Origin: Acidobacteriota bacterium
GTDB lineage: Bacteria > Acidobacteriota > Vicinamibacteria > Vicinamibacterales > UBA823
Direction of reading: 5' to 3'
DNA: 5,855 nucleotides
NCBI GenBank assembly: GCA_003509065.1
Contig: DODG01000076.1
Span: forward strand, 1 to 5,855
Positions 1 through 5,855 of the stretch are shown here, in pieces. Made by a program: the position numbers and the translations under genes. How positions within the stretch are numbered: position 1 is the first letter of the stretch; every line of letters begins with the position of its first letter. The notes beneath the pieces are model-generated. The model had not been told where the DNA came from. It was given only the letters and a program-made list of their open reading frames with translations, and did not search any database.

Positions 1-39
1 GAGGAGGCACGAGATACCGGTAAAACGGTAGGGCTGTAA
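1..39 (+). CDS. C-terminal end of an upstream gene (possible Gfo/Idh/MocA oxidoreductase), partial
   Basis: The first frame of the window reads EEARDTGKTVGL and then a TAA stop at 37-39. Only 12 residues are visible, so the identity is weak. The pattern of an Ala/Arg helix end followed by TGKTV and a hydrophobic residue at the very C-terminus is common in Gfo/Idh/MocA dehydrogenases, whose last residues often read like SARTGRTVxL. The other two forward frames also stop within about 30 bases and do not look protein-like. It lies on the same strand as all later genes, 124 bp before the next start, so it could be a further member of the same pathway or the end of a preceding operon. The 5' part is outside the window. 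Confidence 0.5.
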   Translation, partial: EEARDTGKTVGL

Positions 40-50
40 CATGGGTTTCT

Positions 51-96
51 CCAGGTACCGGGTAGATTTCACGGTCACACTATATCCGGAATCTGG
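51..96 (+). repeat. Imperfect inverted repeat / hairpin in the leader
   Basis: CCAGGTACCGG (51-61) pairs with CCGGAATCTGG (86-96). Ten of eleven positions pair, one of them as G-U, with one internal A-A mismatch and a 24-nt loop. The arms are GC-rich at both ends. It could be an mRNA hairpin if transcription starts upstream, or a protein-binding inverted repeat on DNA. No U-tract follows, so a terminator is unlikely. Confidence 0.45.
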
Positions 97-104
97 TAGT
101 TCAC
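61..104 (+). repeat. Direct repeat GGTAG(AT)TTCAC
   Basis: GGTAGATTTCAC (61-72) is echoed by GGTAGTTCAC (95-104). The ten shared bases differ only by a two-base insertion in the first copy, and the copies start 34 bp apart, a little over three helical turns. The spacing would place two regulator sites on about the same DNA face. Chance similarity is possible given the short length. Confidence 0.3.
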
Positions 105-147
105 AGCAGTGCTGAATCGGGATCGTCTCGCGCTTCCCCTCGTTGCT

Positions 148-156
148 TGCTATATT
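148..156 (+). promoter_or_regulatory. Candidate extended -10 promoter element
   Basis: TGCTATATT fits the extended -10 form TGnTATAAT with one mismatch. The following bases also make TATATTTG, which fits the Bacteroidetes -7 pattern TAnnTTTG. No convincing -35 hexamer is seen at the usual distance. A start site seven bases after the element would fall at about 163, at the ATG of the first complete gene, giving a leaderless transcript. That agrees with the lack of a Shine-Dalgarno sequence before this ATG. It is a sequence match only, and transcription could instead begin upstream of the window. Confidence 0.3.
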
Positions 157-163
157 TGGGCAT

Positions 164-1315
164 ATGGCGACACACCGATTAGGCATCGTGATGCATGGTG
201 TCACAGGTCGTATGGGAGGCACTCAACACCTGAGACGCTCGGTGCTGGCGATTCACGAGGCGGGAGGAATCTTACTAACCAATGGCGATCGAGTCGTAGT
301 CGAACCACTATTGCTTGGTCGAAATGGTGCAAAACTGGCGGCTTTGGCAAGTGAGACTGGGTTCAGCGAGTACACCACCGACTACGATGCAGCCTTAGGT
401 TCACCGGATCACACCTTGTTTTTTGATGCCGGTACAACAGCCCAGCGGGCGAAGCTGCTTGGTCGTGCGCTTGTAGCCGGAAAGCATGTTTATTGTGAGA
501 AACCAGTCGCGGCTTCGTTGACCGAGGCCCGTGAACTAACGGCTCAGGCTGCTCAAGGCAAGATGAAGAGTGGCGTCGTGATGGACAAGCTATTCTTGCC
601 TGGGTTATTGAAACTAGCGCAGCTAAAGTCTGATGGATTTTTTGGCCGCATTCTTTCGGTGCGAATTGATTTTGGGTACTGGGTATTTGATGGTCAAACA
701 GGAACAAGCAATCGACCCAGTTGGAACTACCGCAGGAATGATGGAGGGAGCATTATTTTCGACATGATGGCGCACTGGCGTTACGTGCTGGATCGGCTCG
801 TTGCTCCCGTGCAATCGGTGATGTGTCTGGGTGCGACCCATCTTCAGCAACGATGGGACGAAGCGGGAGACTCCTATATTGCGGACGCTGACGATGCAAG
901 TTATGCACTCATGCAATTGAAGGGTGGTGTGGTTGCCCAGGTCAATAGCAGCTGGTGTACGAGAGTTAATAGAGACGACTTGGCAGTCTTTCAAATTGAT
1001 GGGACAGAGGGTTCAGCTGTGGCCGGTCTGAATTGGTGTCGGACTCAGTCACTAGGTGATACTCCACGTCCTGTTTGGAATCCGGACGAGCCCCAAGTCG
1101 AATCGTTTCGCGATCAATGGAAGCCCTATCAACCCGAGCACCGTTATCCGAATGGTTTTCGTGCTCAGTGGGAACAATTGATCCGACATCTCTATGAGGA
1201 CGCGGCATGGTCTTACACCTTACAAGAGGGCGTCAAAGGTGTGGAACTGGCCGAGGCTGCAATGGAGAGTTGGCGCCGGCGAGTCTGGGTTGACGTCGAT
1301 GGTATGAACGAGTAA
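164..1315 (+). CDS. Gfo/Idh/MocA-family oxidoreductase (DUF993-associated type)
   Basis: Predicted cytoplasmic NAD(P)-dependent dehydrogenase of 383 residues, the usual size for the family. The N-terminus forms a Rossmann fold with the nucleotide loop GVTGRMG (residues 12-18). The second strand ends in GRN (52-54) rather than an acidic residue, which hints at NADP(H). The family motif CEKP lies at 111-114, with Lys113 the expected catalytic lysine, and D200/H204 in IIFDMMAHW match the conserved Asp/His of the C-terminal substrate domain. There is no signal peptide. The ATG at 164 is preferred because it places the first beta strand (HRLGIVMHG) at the usual distance; an in-frame TTG at 143 would add seven residues. 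Neither start has a good Shine-Dalgarno. It sits 14 bp ahead of the DUF993 gene. By family, the reaction is oxidation or reduction of a sugar or polyol hydroxyl; the substrate is unknown. Confidence 0.88.
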   Translation: MATHRLGIVMHGVTGRMGGTQHLRRSVLAIHEAGGILLTNGDRVVVEPLLLGRNGAKLAALASETGFSEYTTDYDAALGSPDHTLFFDAGTTAQRAKLLGRALVAGKHVYCEKPVAASLTEARELTAQAAQGKMKSGVVMDKLFLPGLLKLAQLKSDGFFGRILSVRIDFGYWVFDGQTGTSNRPSWNYRRNDGGSIIFDMMAHWRYVLDRLVAPVQSVMCLGATHLQQRWDEAGDSYIADADDASYALMQLKGGVVAQVNSSWCTRVNRDDLAVFQIDGTEGSAVAGLNWCRTQSLGDTPRPVWNPDEPQVESFRDQWKPYQPEHRYPNGFRAQWEQLIRHLYEDAAWSYTLQEGVKGVELAEAAMESWRRRVWVDVDGMNE

Positions 1316-1329
1316 CCCGTCATTAACTT

Positions 1330-2475
1330 ATGCCTAGACTGACGCTCCCCAAGATGGATGGCACACTCGAAACATTTGAGATCCCGGCAAGCACACCATT
1401 CCCCGTAGCTGGAGGGACGCGGAATCGGATTGTGTACGCGGCCGCGCACGTTGTGGGTTGTCAGGACTTGCCTCAAGTTATTGATTGGGATGCTACGTTA
1501 CAGTTTCGGGAGCATCTCTGGGATTGTGATCTTGGAGTTGCCGAAGCGATGGATACCGCGCAGCGCGGTATGGGACTCTCCTGGCTACAAGCTCGTGAAC
1601 TTATTCAACGAACCCTCTCGGCGAGTACGAAACGAAAAAATGCGTTAGTGATCTGTGGTTGTGGAACCGATCAGCTCATCAGAACGGACGATGTCACGTT
1701 AGATGATGTCATTCGAGCCTATGAAGAACAGATGGCGTGGGTCGAAGCCCAGGGTGGGCGAATTATCTTGATGGCAAGTCGAGCGTTGTGTGCTGCAGCG
1801 CAATCGCCAGACGACTATCTGATGGTTTATGAACGACTTCTAACACAGTCGCGGCAGCCCGTGATCATTCATTGGTTAGGGGAGATGTTTGATCCGGCTC
1901 TTGCTGGGTATTGGGGATATTCGCAAATTGACGAAGCTCTCAAAGCCGTCACAGCACTTCTTCGTGCTCACGCTACCCGTATTGATGGCATCAAAATTTC
2001 ACTACTGGACAAGACTAAAGAGATTGCACTGAGGCGCGAGCTGCCCGCATCAGTTCGAATGTATACGGGTGATGATTTTGATTTCGCCGAATTGATTGGT
2101 GGTGATGCTCTTGGGTATTCGGACGCGCTCCTTGGCATCTTCGATGCGATTGCTCCGGCAGCAAGCGCGGCCTTGAGTGAGTTAGCGTCCGGTAGACGTG
2201 ATCGCTTTGATGAGATTCTTGCACCCTGTGTCCCGCTTAGCCGACATATATTCAGTGCGCCCACGCAGTTCTATAAAACTGGAATTGTTTTTATGGCTTG
2301 GCTCAACGGATATCAGAAGGAGTTTGTCATGCTGGGCGGTCAAGAAACCAAACGCTCATTGCCCCATCTTGCAGAGATCTTTCGTTTGGCCGTTAGGGCG
2401 CGACTCCTTCAAGATCCTGAGTTAGCGGTCACTCGAATGGACACACTTTGTCGGGCTGAGGGAATTACGGTATGA
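1330..2475 (+). CDS. DUF993 family protein, dihydrodipicolinate synthase/aldolase-like TIM barrel
   Basis: This 381-residue protein carries the DUF993 hallmarks: an AAHVV strand followed by IDWDATLQFREHLW and LGVAEAMDTAQRGMGL in the first 90 residues. These proteins resemble class I aldolases of the DHDPS/N-acetylneuraminate lyase superfamily. The region GIKISLLDK places Lys222 where the Schiff-base lysine of that superfamily sits (GIK). YTGDDFDF (245-252) matches the sGDD segment downstream of that lysine, and PVIIHWLGEM before it corresponds to the strand that usually carries the conserved Tyr. I infer a lyase or aldol-type reaction on a keto-sugar acid or keto-sugar; no DUF993 substrate is known to me. 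The start is ATG, without a clear Shine-Dalgarno, 14 bp after the previous stop. Its stop overlaps the next start as ATGA. It is soluble, with no signal peptide. Confidence 0.87.
   Translation: MPRLTLPKMDGTLETFEIPASTPFPVAGGTRNRIVYAAAHVVGCQDLPQVIDWDATLQFREHLWDCDLGVAEAMDTAQRGMGLSWLQARELIQRTLSASTKRKNALVICGCGTDQLIRTDDVTLDDVIRAYEEQMAWVEAQGGRIILMASRALCAAAQSPDDYLMVYERLLTQSRQPVIIHWLGEMFDPALAGYWGYSQIDEALKAVTALLRAHATRIDGIKISLLDKTKEIALRRELPASVRMYTGDDFDFAELIGGDALGYSDALLGIFDAIAPAASAALSELASGRRDRFDEILAPCVPLSRHIFSAPTQFYKTGIVFMAWLNGYQKEFVMLGGQETKRSLPHLAEIFRLAVRARLLQDPELAVTRMDTLCRAEGITV
2458..2462 (+). promoter_or_regulatory. Ribosome binding site inside the DUF993 gene for the next gene
   Basis: GAGGG, nine bases before the ATG at 2472, is a good Shine-Dalgarno match. 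It supports that ATG as the start and the four-base ATGA overlap as a real coupled junction. Confidence 0.6.
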
Positions 2476-3299
2476 CGGACAAACAAGCGCACCCGGCGAT
2501 GGAGTTGTCGTTGAATACTGCGACGATTCGCGAGCAGTGGAAACTCGACCAGGCGATTCAGGGCTGTGCGCGTCATGGGATTCGGGCAATTGCACCTTGG
2601 CGTGATCAATTGCAGAAGTTAGGGGTGTCCGAGGCAGTCAAGATGATTGCCGACCATGGTCTTCGAGTGTCTTCGTTGTGCCGAGGAGGATTCTTTACGG
2701 CTGATGCAAAACTAAATATGGATGATAACTATCAGGCGGTTGACGAGGCGCGTGCGCTGGATGCGGATTGTTTAGTTCTTGTGGTGGGGGGATTAGTTTC
2801 TGGGACCTCTGACATGGCGTACGCAAGGGGGCAGGTTGCGGACGGCCTTGCAACTCTTTCAGAGTATGCACGCGACCAGGGTGTACGCCTGGCGCTTGAG
2901 CCGATGCATCCGATGTATGCAGCAGACCGTGGGTGTATCAATACGCTGAAGCAGGCCCTTGATTTATGTGAACAGCTTGGTGGAGATGTGGGTGTGGCTA
3001 TTGATACGTATCATGTGTGGTGGGACCCTGATTTGACTCGACAGATTCAACGGGCAGGCGCGACCAACCACATTTTTGCGTTCCACTGTGCTGATTGGCT
3101 GGTGCCTACCGAAATGATATTTGGAGATCGAGGGATGCCTGGTGATGGCGTTATTGATCTTAAGCAAATTTATCAAATGGTTCTTGCAGCAGGGTACGAA
3201 GGATGCTGCGAGATTGAAATTTTTTCAACAAATTGGTGGCGGCGCGATCCAGACGAGGTGTTGCGCATGTGCGTGCAAAGGTACCAGCGTGTCCTCTAG
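2472..3299 (+). CDS. Sugar phosphate isomerase/epimerase family protein (AP_endonuc_2 TIM barrel), first copy
   Basis: A 275-residue protein of the xylose isomerase-like TIM barrel superfamily, normal in length. The likely metal ligands at the strand ends are Glu143 (LALEPMHP), Asp178 (AIDTYHVWWDP), His205 (FAFHCADW) and Glu247 or Glu249 (CCEIEIFS). This is the Glu-Asp-His-Glu set that binds Mn or a similar divalent ion in D-tagatose/D-psicose 3-epimerases and IolE/IolI-type enzymes. SLCRGGFF (68-75) marks an early active-site strand. Members epimerise or isomerise free keto-sugars, or dehydrate or eliminate inosose and 3-keto-glycosides. Despite the family name, no phosphate-binding motif is evident. 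The start is the ATG overlapping the DUF993 stop, and the 3' end overlaps the next gene by 11 bp. Cytoplasmic; the exact reaction is undetermined. Confidence 0.88.
   Translation: MTDKQAHPAMELSLNTATIREQWKLDQAIQGCARHGIRAIAPWRDQLQKLGVSEAVKMIADHGLRVSSLCRGGFFTADAKLNMDDNYQAVDEARALDADCLVLVVGGLVSGTSDMAYARGQVADGLATLSEYARDQGVRLALEPMHPMYAADRGCINTLKQALDLCEQLGGDVGVAIDTYHVWWDPDLTRQIQRAGATNHIFAFHCADWLVPTEMIFGDRGMPGDGVIDLKQIYQMVLAAGYEGCCEIEIFSTNWWRRDPDEVLRMCVQRYQRVL
3277..3281 (+). promoter_or_regulatory. Ribosome binding site deciding the GTG start at 3289
   Basis: AAAGG, seven bases before GTG 3289, is the only well-placed Shine-Dalgarno in this region. It argues against the in-frame ATG at 3121, which would add 56 residues lying wholly over the preceding gene. 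Confidence 0.5.
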
Positions 3300-4317
3300 C
3301 CAGACGAAGAGGACCCGGGGGCAGCGATTAGAACCATGGAAAGTGGGATTAGATCAATACGGGTTGAGTTCTCTTGAGTTGTCTCCGTTGGATATTTTGC
3401 GATGGGCCGTGGATCACGGGGCAGATGGAGTGCACTTTTCTGGGTTTGAGCCAGAATGGCAACAACGGTTAGACCACGGGTACCTTCAGGAGCTTCGGAC
3501 GTTTGCCGAATCAGAAAGTCTCTACCTTGAATGGGGCGGTGCTGGACATATTCCGCGCGATATGACGAACTGGTCGGTTCGTGATTTGTTTGATGCCAAT
3601 CACATAGTCGCGACACAAGCCGAACACTTGGGGGTTCAGATTGTTCGGTCATGCTCTGGTGGGCTCATGCGGTGGACCGACGTCGCCCCTTCGACGGAGA
3701 TTTTGCTCCGAGAGACGGCCACGGCGCTACGGGCACAGCGGGAGATGTTGCGTGATCACGGAGTCATTCTCGCAATCGAATTACATTTTGAGTTTACGAC
3801 CTATGAACTGCTTCGACTGTTTGAAATGTGCGACGCGAGTCCAGGGGATTGGCTGGGTGTGGTTCTTGACACGATGAATGTGTTGACGATGTTGGAGGAA
3901 CCGGTTCGGGCGACCGAGCGAATATTGCCATGGGTGGTGTCGACGCATCTGAAGGATGGTGGGGTGCGGAGTGTACCAGCGGGCTGGGAAATCTTTCCGA
4001 CGGCCATAGGGGAAGGTATGGTCGATCTCTCTGGGGTGATTCGCCATCTAGAACGTAGCGATCGGTCGATTCATCTGTCGGTGGAAGATCATGGAGGCTC
4101 ATTTTCATTGCCGATCAGAGACGAGCGTTTCTTGGCAAAATTTCCAGATGCCACTGAAGAAGAGATGACAGCGATCGCAACGCTTGCGCGTCGAACCCAA
4201 CAAGCCGACCACTGTGTGCCGACGGAACGCGCGGACTGGCCTGCACTGTGTGAGGCGAGAATGAGTCAAAATCTGATTGCTGCAAAGCGGCTTGTTGCTG
4301 ATGCGGGTTTATCGTGA
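3289..4317 (+). CDS. Sugar phosphate isomerase/epimerase family protein (xylose isomerase-like TIM barrel), second copy
   Basis: With the GTG start the product is 342 residues. Domain similarity begins at WKVGLDQYGL (about residues 18-27), a first beta strand; GTG 3343 is a less likely later start that would cut into it. The metal-ligand set is complete: Glu164 (LAIELHFE), Asp194 (VVLDTMN), His220 (STHLKDG) and Glu266 (SVEDHGG). SCSGG (121-125) lies at an expected active-site strand. The protein is about 65 residues longer than the first copy and shares little sequence beyond the ligand positions, so it is not a recent tandem duplicate; the two probably catalyse different steps. It overlaps the previous gene by 11 bp and the next by 4 bp (GTGA). 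It is soluble, with no signal peptide. The substrate is unknown; epimerase, isomerase, beta-eliminase and hydratase roles are all possible. Confidence 0.85.
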   Translation: MSSSQTKRTRGQRLEPWKVGLDQYGLSSLELSPLDILRWAVDHGADGVHFSGFEPEWQQRLDHGYLQELRTFAESESLYLEWGGAGHIPRDMTNWSVRDLFDANHIVATQAEHLGVQIVRSCSGGLMRWTDVAPSTEILLRETATALRAQREMLRDHGVILAIELHFEFTTYELLRLFEMCDASPGDWLGVVLDTMNVLTMLEEPVRATERILPWVVSTHLKDGGVRSVPAGWEIFPTAIGEGMVDLSGVIRHLERSDRSIHLSVEDHGGSFSLPIRDERFLAKFPDATEEEMTAIATLARRTQQADHCVPTERADWPALCEARMSQNLIAAKRLVADAGLS

Positions 4318-5546
4318 CAGCACCCGTGAGCATAATCATGGTCGGTATCAATGGTTATGGTGCTGACTACATTGACGTGCTGGCACAGCAACCTTTGAAT
4401 ACCGTTAAGGTGGTTGGTGCTGTTGACCCGCACTGGAGTCGTGATTCCGGTTCTTTAGAATGTTTTCACGATGCCGTGCCGGTCTATAAATCACTGCCGG
4501 ACTGCTTTGAGGCCGGACATGCAGCCGATTTAGTGATCATCGCTTCGCCAATTCATCACCATATTTCCCAGAGTATGCTGGCGTTAAAGCATGGTTGTCA
4601 TGTGTTGTGTGAGAAACCACTTGGTTCGGCAATTCAGGAAGCCAAAGCACTTATGGACGCATGTGACCGTTCAGATCGGTCGGTGCGGATTGGCTATCAG
4701 TGGTCGTATTCTCGAGGTATTCAGGCGCTCAAAAATGATATTCGGACGGGACGGTTTGGTGCGCCGATTCGACTGAAGACGATTTGTCTGTGGCCTAGGA
4801 CAACGTCCTACTATCAACGTAATGCTTGGGCGGGGAAACTTCGCGAAGCGGTAACAGGGCGCTGGATCCTCGATAGTCCGCTAAATAATGCGCAAGCTCA
4901 TTTTTTACACAATCTTTTTTTCTTAATGGGAACAACAACTGGCGCCAGCGCGCTTCCGATCGAAGTGACCGCCGAGGCATGTCGTGTAAACGATATTGAG
5001 AGCTTCGATACGGTCGCCTGCCGTGCACGGACTGCAGAGAACGTCGAAATCCTGTTCTATGGTTCTCATGCTTCACAACAGTCTCAGGGGCCTCGGTTTG
5101 AACTGGAATTTGAGCGCGCGCGCGTAACTTTCGATGCGAACACTCAAGGACAAAAGAACGAAATTGTTGTTAAGGATGGCACGCGTTGCGTAGACACGTA
5201 CCCGTCGCCAGATGCAGACGGACAGTTTCTGAAATTGAATGAAGCCATTTGTTCGGTGAGGAGAGTCCAACCAGTCTCTTGCGGTCCCGAGGCGGCAATG
5301 GCTCAGACAATATGCGCAAATGGCGTTCATGAATCGCTTGGCCAAATTCTGACGGTCTCAGACGACCGTCGGCGTATGGCACATGGTCCAGATCGATGCT
5401 GGATTGCTGGTCTCGACGCTGACTTTCAGAAAGCTTATCAGCTTGGTGTTCTGCCGAGTGAAGTTGAGGGGTCCTTGAGTGTGCGTGGACGAACCGTCGA
5501 TCTAAAAAACTATGACCAGTTTCCGTCACGAGAGGTAGGTTCGTGA
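4314..5546 (+). CDS. Gfo/Idh/MocA-family oxidoreductase, second copy
   Basis: A 410-residue dehydrogenase. The nucleotide loop is GINGYG (residues 11-16), and the second strand ends in GAVDP with Asp38, an acidic residue that usually selects NAD(H). ASPIHHH and then CEKP (99-102, Lys101 expected catalytic) are classic family motifs. In the C-terminal domain, ILDSPLNNAQAHFLHNL (185-201) carries the conserved Asp187 and the His196/His199 region. It differs clearly from the first oxidoreductase in this region and in its longer C-terminal tail. The GTG start at 4314 overlaps the preceding stop as GTGA; only a weak GCGGG lies upstream, so translation is likely coupled. The 3' end overlaps the symporter gene as GTGA. 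By family it oxidises or reduces a sugar, inositol or keto-glycoside; the substrate is not known. Confidence 0.9.
   Translation: MTAPVSIIMVGINGYGADYIDVLAQQPLNTVKVVGAVDPHWSRDSGSLECFHDAVPVYKSLPDCFEAGHAADLVIIASPIHHHISQSMLALKHGCHVLCEKPLGSAIQEAKALMDACDRSDRSVRIGYQWSYSRGIQALKNDIRTGRFGAPIRLKTICLWPRTTSYYQRNAWAGKLREAVTGRWILDSPLNNAQAHFLHNLFFLMGTTTGASALPIEVTAEACRVNDIESFDTVACRARTAENVEILFYGSHASQQSQGPRFELEFERARVTFDANTQGQKNEIVVKDGTRCVDTYPSPDADGQFLKLNEAICSVRRVQPVSCGPEAAMAQTICANGVHESLGQILTVSDDRRRMAHGPDRCWIAGLDADFQKAYQLGVLPSEVEGSLSVRGRTVDLKNYDQFPSREVGS
5531..5535 (+). promoter_or_regulatory. Ribosome binding site for the symporter gene
   Basis: AGAGG lies seven bases before GTG 5543, inside the end of the oxidoreductase gene. 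It supports the GTG as the start of the truncated membrane protein. Confidence 0.5.
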
Positions 5547-5855
5547 CCCTTTTAGGCCTTCATCCGCTGGATGTGGCAATCCTGCTTGGATATTTGATCG
5601 TTATCATCTGGATTGGAAAACGAGTTGGAGCACAGACTCGGGATCGAGCAGAGTTTTTTCTCGCGGGACGCCGGTTGGGAAAGTTCTATCAGTTTTTCCT
5701 TAACTTTGGCACCTCGACAAACGCGGATCAGGCCGTAGCCGTATCCAGAGAAATCTATCGTCAGGGCATCGGGGGCATGTGGATTCAATTTCTTGTCCTG
5801 TTCATCACACCGTTTTATTGGTTTCAAACTTTATTTTTCAGAAGGGTTCGCTTAA
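5543..5855 (+). CDS. Sodium:solute symporter (SSS/SLC5-like) family transporter, N-terminal part, truncated by window end
   Basis: The frame opening at GTG 5543 stays open to the end of the window, giving 104 residues of what is usually a protein of 500 or more. It starts with HPLDVAILLGYLIVIIWIG, a first transmembrane helix (about residues 8-25). The SSS signature AEFFLAGRRLG (36-46) follows, then a second helix region with FGTSTNADQA (55-64) and SREIYRQGIGG (68-78), and a third hydrophobic segment (80-99). The helix order and the FFLAGR motif are typical of sodium-coupled sugar or metabolite symporters in the inner membrane. The GTGA overlap with the second oxidoreductase gene puts it in the same operon, so it probably imports the pathway substrate. 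The 3' part is outside the window. Confidence 0.9.
   Translation, partial: MTLLGLHPLDVAILLGYLIVIIWIGKRVGAQTRDRAEFFLAGRRLGKFYQFFLNFGTSTNADQAVAVSREIYRQGIGGMWIQFLVLFITPFYWFQTLFFRRVRL

Larger units (their letters stand above)
40..163 (+). promoter_or_regulatory. Intergenic leader, the only non-coding gap in the window
   Basis: This 124-bp stretch separates the upstream stop codon from the first complete gene. No reading frame here looks like protein; the GTG at 109 opens a frame that only shadows the following gene. The stretch holds an imperfect inverted repeat, a GGTAG/TTCAC direct repeat, a short odd palindrome CAGCA-G-TGCTG (104-114) and a -10-like element next to the start codon. It is the natural place for promoter and regulator sites of the downstream operon. 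No T-run follows the hairpin, so it does not look like an intrinsic terminator for the upstream gene. Confidence 0.5.

Noticed and set aside
15..30. TACCG/CGGTA inverted repeat with a 6-nt loop
   Set aside because: Only a 5-bp stem, inside the last codons of the upstream gene and with no T-run after it; too weak to call a terminator.
143..163. TTG at 143 as the start of the first oxidoreductase (seven extra residues)
   Set aside because: No Shine-Dalgarno precedes it, and the ATG at 164 gives the usual spacing to the first beta strand. It remains a weak alternative.
623..994. Antisense open frame across the first oxidoreductase gene
   Set aside because: It lies wholly inside a well-supported gene and has no recognisable domain, so it is a shadow frame. 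The same holds for antisense frames at 363-707, 966-1208 and 1213-1476.
1316..1329. Gap between the first oxidoreductase and DUF993 as an internal promoter
   Set aside because: Only 14 bp, with no -10-like or Shine-Dalgarno-like sequence; it is simply an intra-operon junction.
2472..4317. Second isomerase as a frameshifted continuation or tandem duplicate of the first
   Set aside because: Each protein has its own complete set of metal ligands and a full-length barrel, and they share little other sequence.
5114..5124. GCGCGCGCGCG alternating run (possible Z-DNA or slippage site)
   Set aside because: It encodes in-frame residues (ERARV) in an intact gene and is short; ordinary codon choice explains it.
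5552..5827. Antisense open frame of 91 codons near the window end
   Set aside because: The opposite strand encodes clear SSS transporter sequence with FFLAGRRLG and membrane helices; the antisense product resembles nothing known.

Overview
The window is a tightly packed, single-strand (+) catabolic gene block. It holds five complete genes and two partial ones cut by the window edges. I see no RNA gene, mobile element, CRISPR array or credible antisense gene. Base composition is balanced to slightly GC-rich. Starts are mixed ATG/GTG and several junctions carry Shine-Dalgarno sequences, so this is bacterial DNA. The combination of Gfo/Idh/MocA oxidoreductases, AP_endonuc_2-type sugar isomerases/epimerases and a sodium:solute symporter recalls environmental heterotrophs rich in such genes (Planctomycetes, Verrucomicrobia, Poribacteria-like lineages, some Proteobacteria). 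The phylum cannot be fixed from this sequence alone.

Layout: 1-39 is the last 12 codons of an upstream gene, possibly another Gfo/Idh/MocA protein. 40-163 is the only non-coding stretch; it contains an imperfect hairpin, a direct repeat and an extended -10-like element right in front of the first complete gene. Then follow a Gfo/Idh/MocA oxidoreductase (164-1315), a DUF993 aldolase-like TIM barrel (1330-2475), two dissimilar sugar isomerase/epimerase-like TIM barrels (2472-3299 and 3289-4317), a second Gfo/Idh/MocA oxidoreductase (4314-5546) and the N-terminus of an SSS-family sodium:solute symporter (5543 to the window end). The last five genes are joined by ATGA, 11-bp, GTGA and GTGA overlaps, so they form one translationally coupled operon.

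How the genes may work together (inference): the symporter imports a sugar, polyol or glycoside. The two dehydrogenases oxidise and reduce at carbinol positions, perhaps with different cofactors. The two metal-dependent TIM barrels isomerise, epimerise, eliminate or hydrate the keto intermediate, and the DUF993 protein does a Schiff-base retro-aldol or similar step. Two Gfo/Idh proteins plus two such TIM barrels is the enzyme set of the oxidation-elimination-hydration-reduction route known for levoglucosan (lgdA/B1/B2/C). The added DUF993 gene means this is probably a related but different, uncharacterised pathway. The substrate cannot be read from the sequence.
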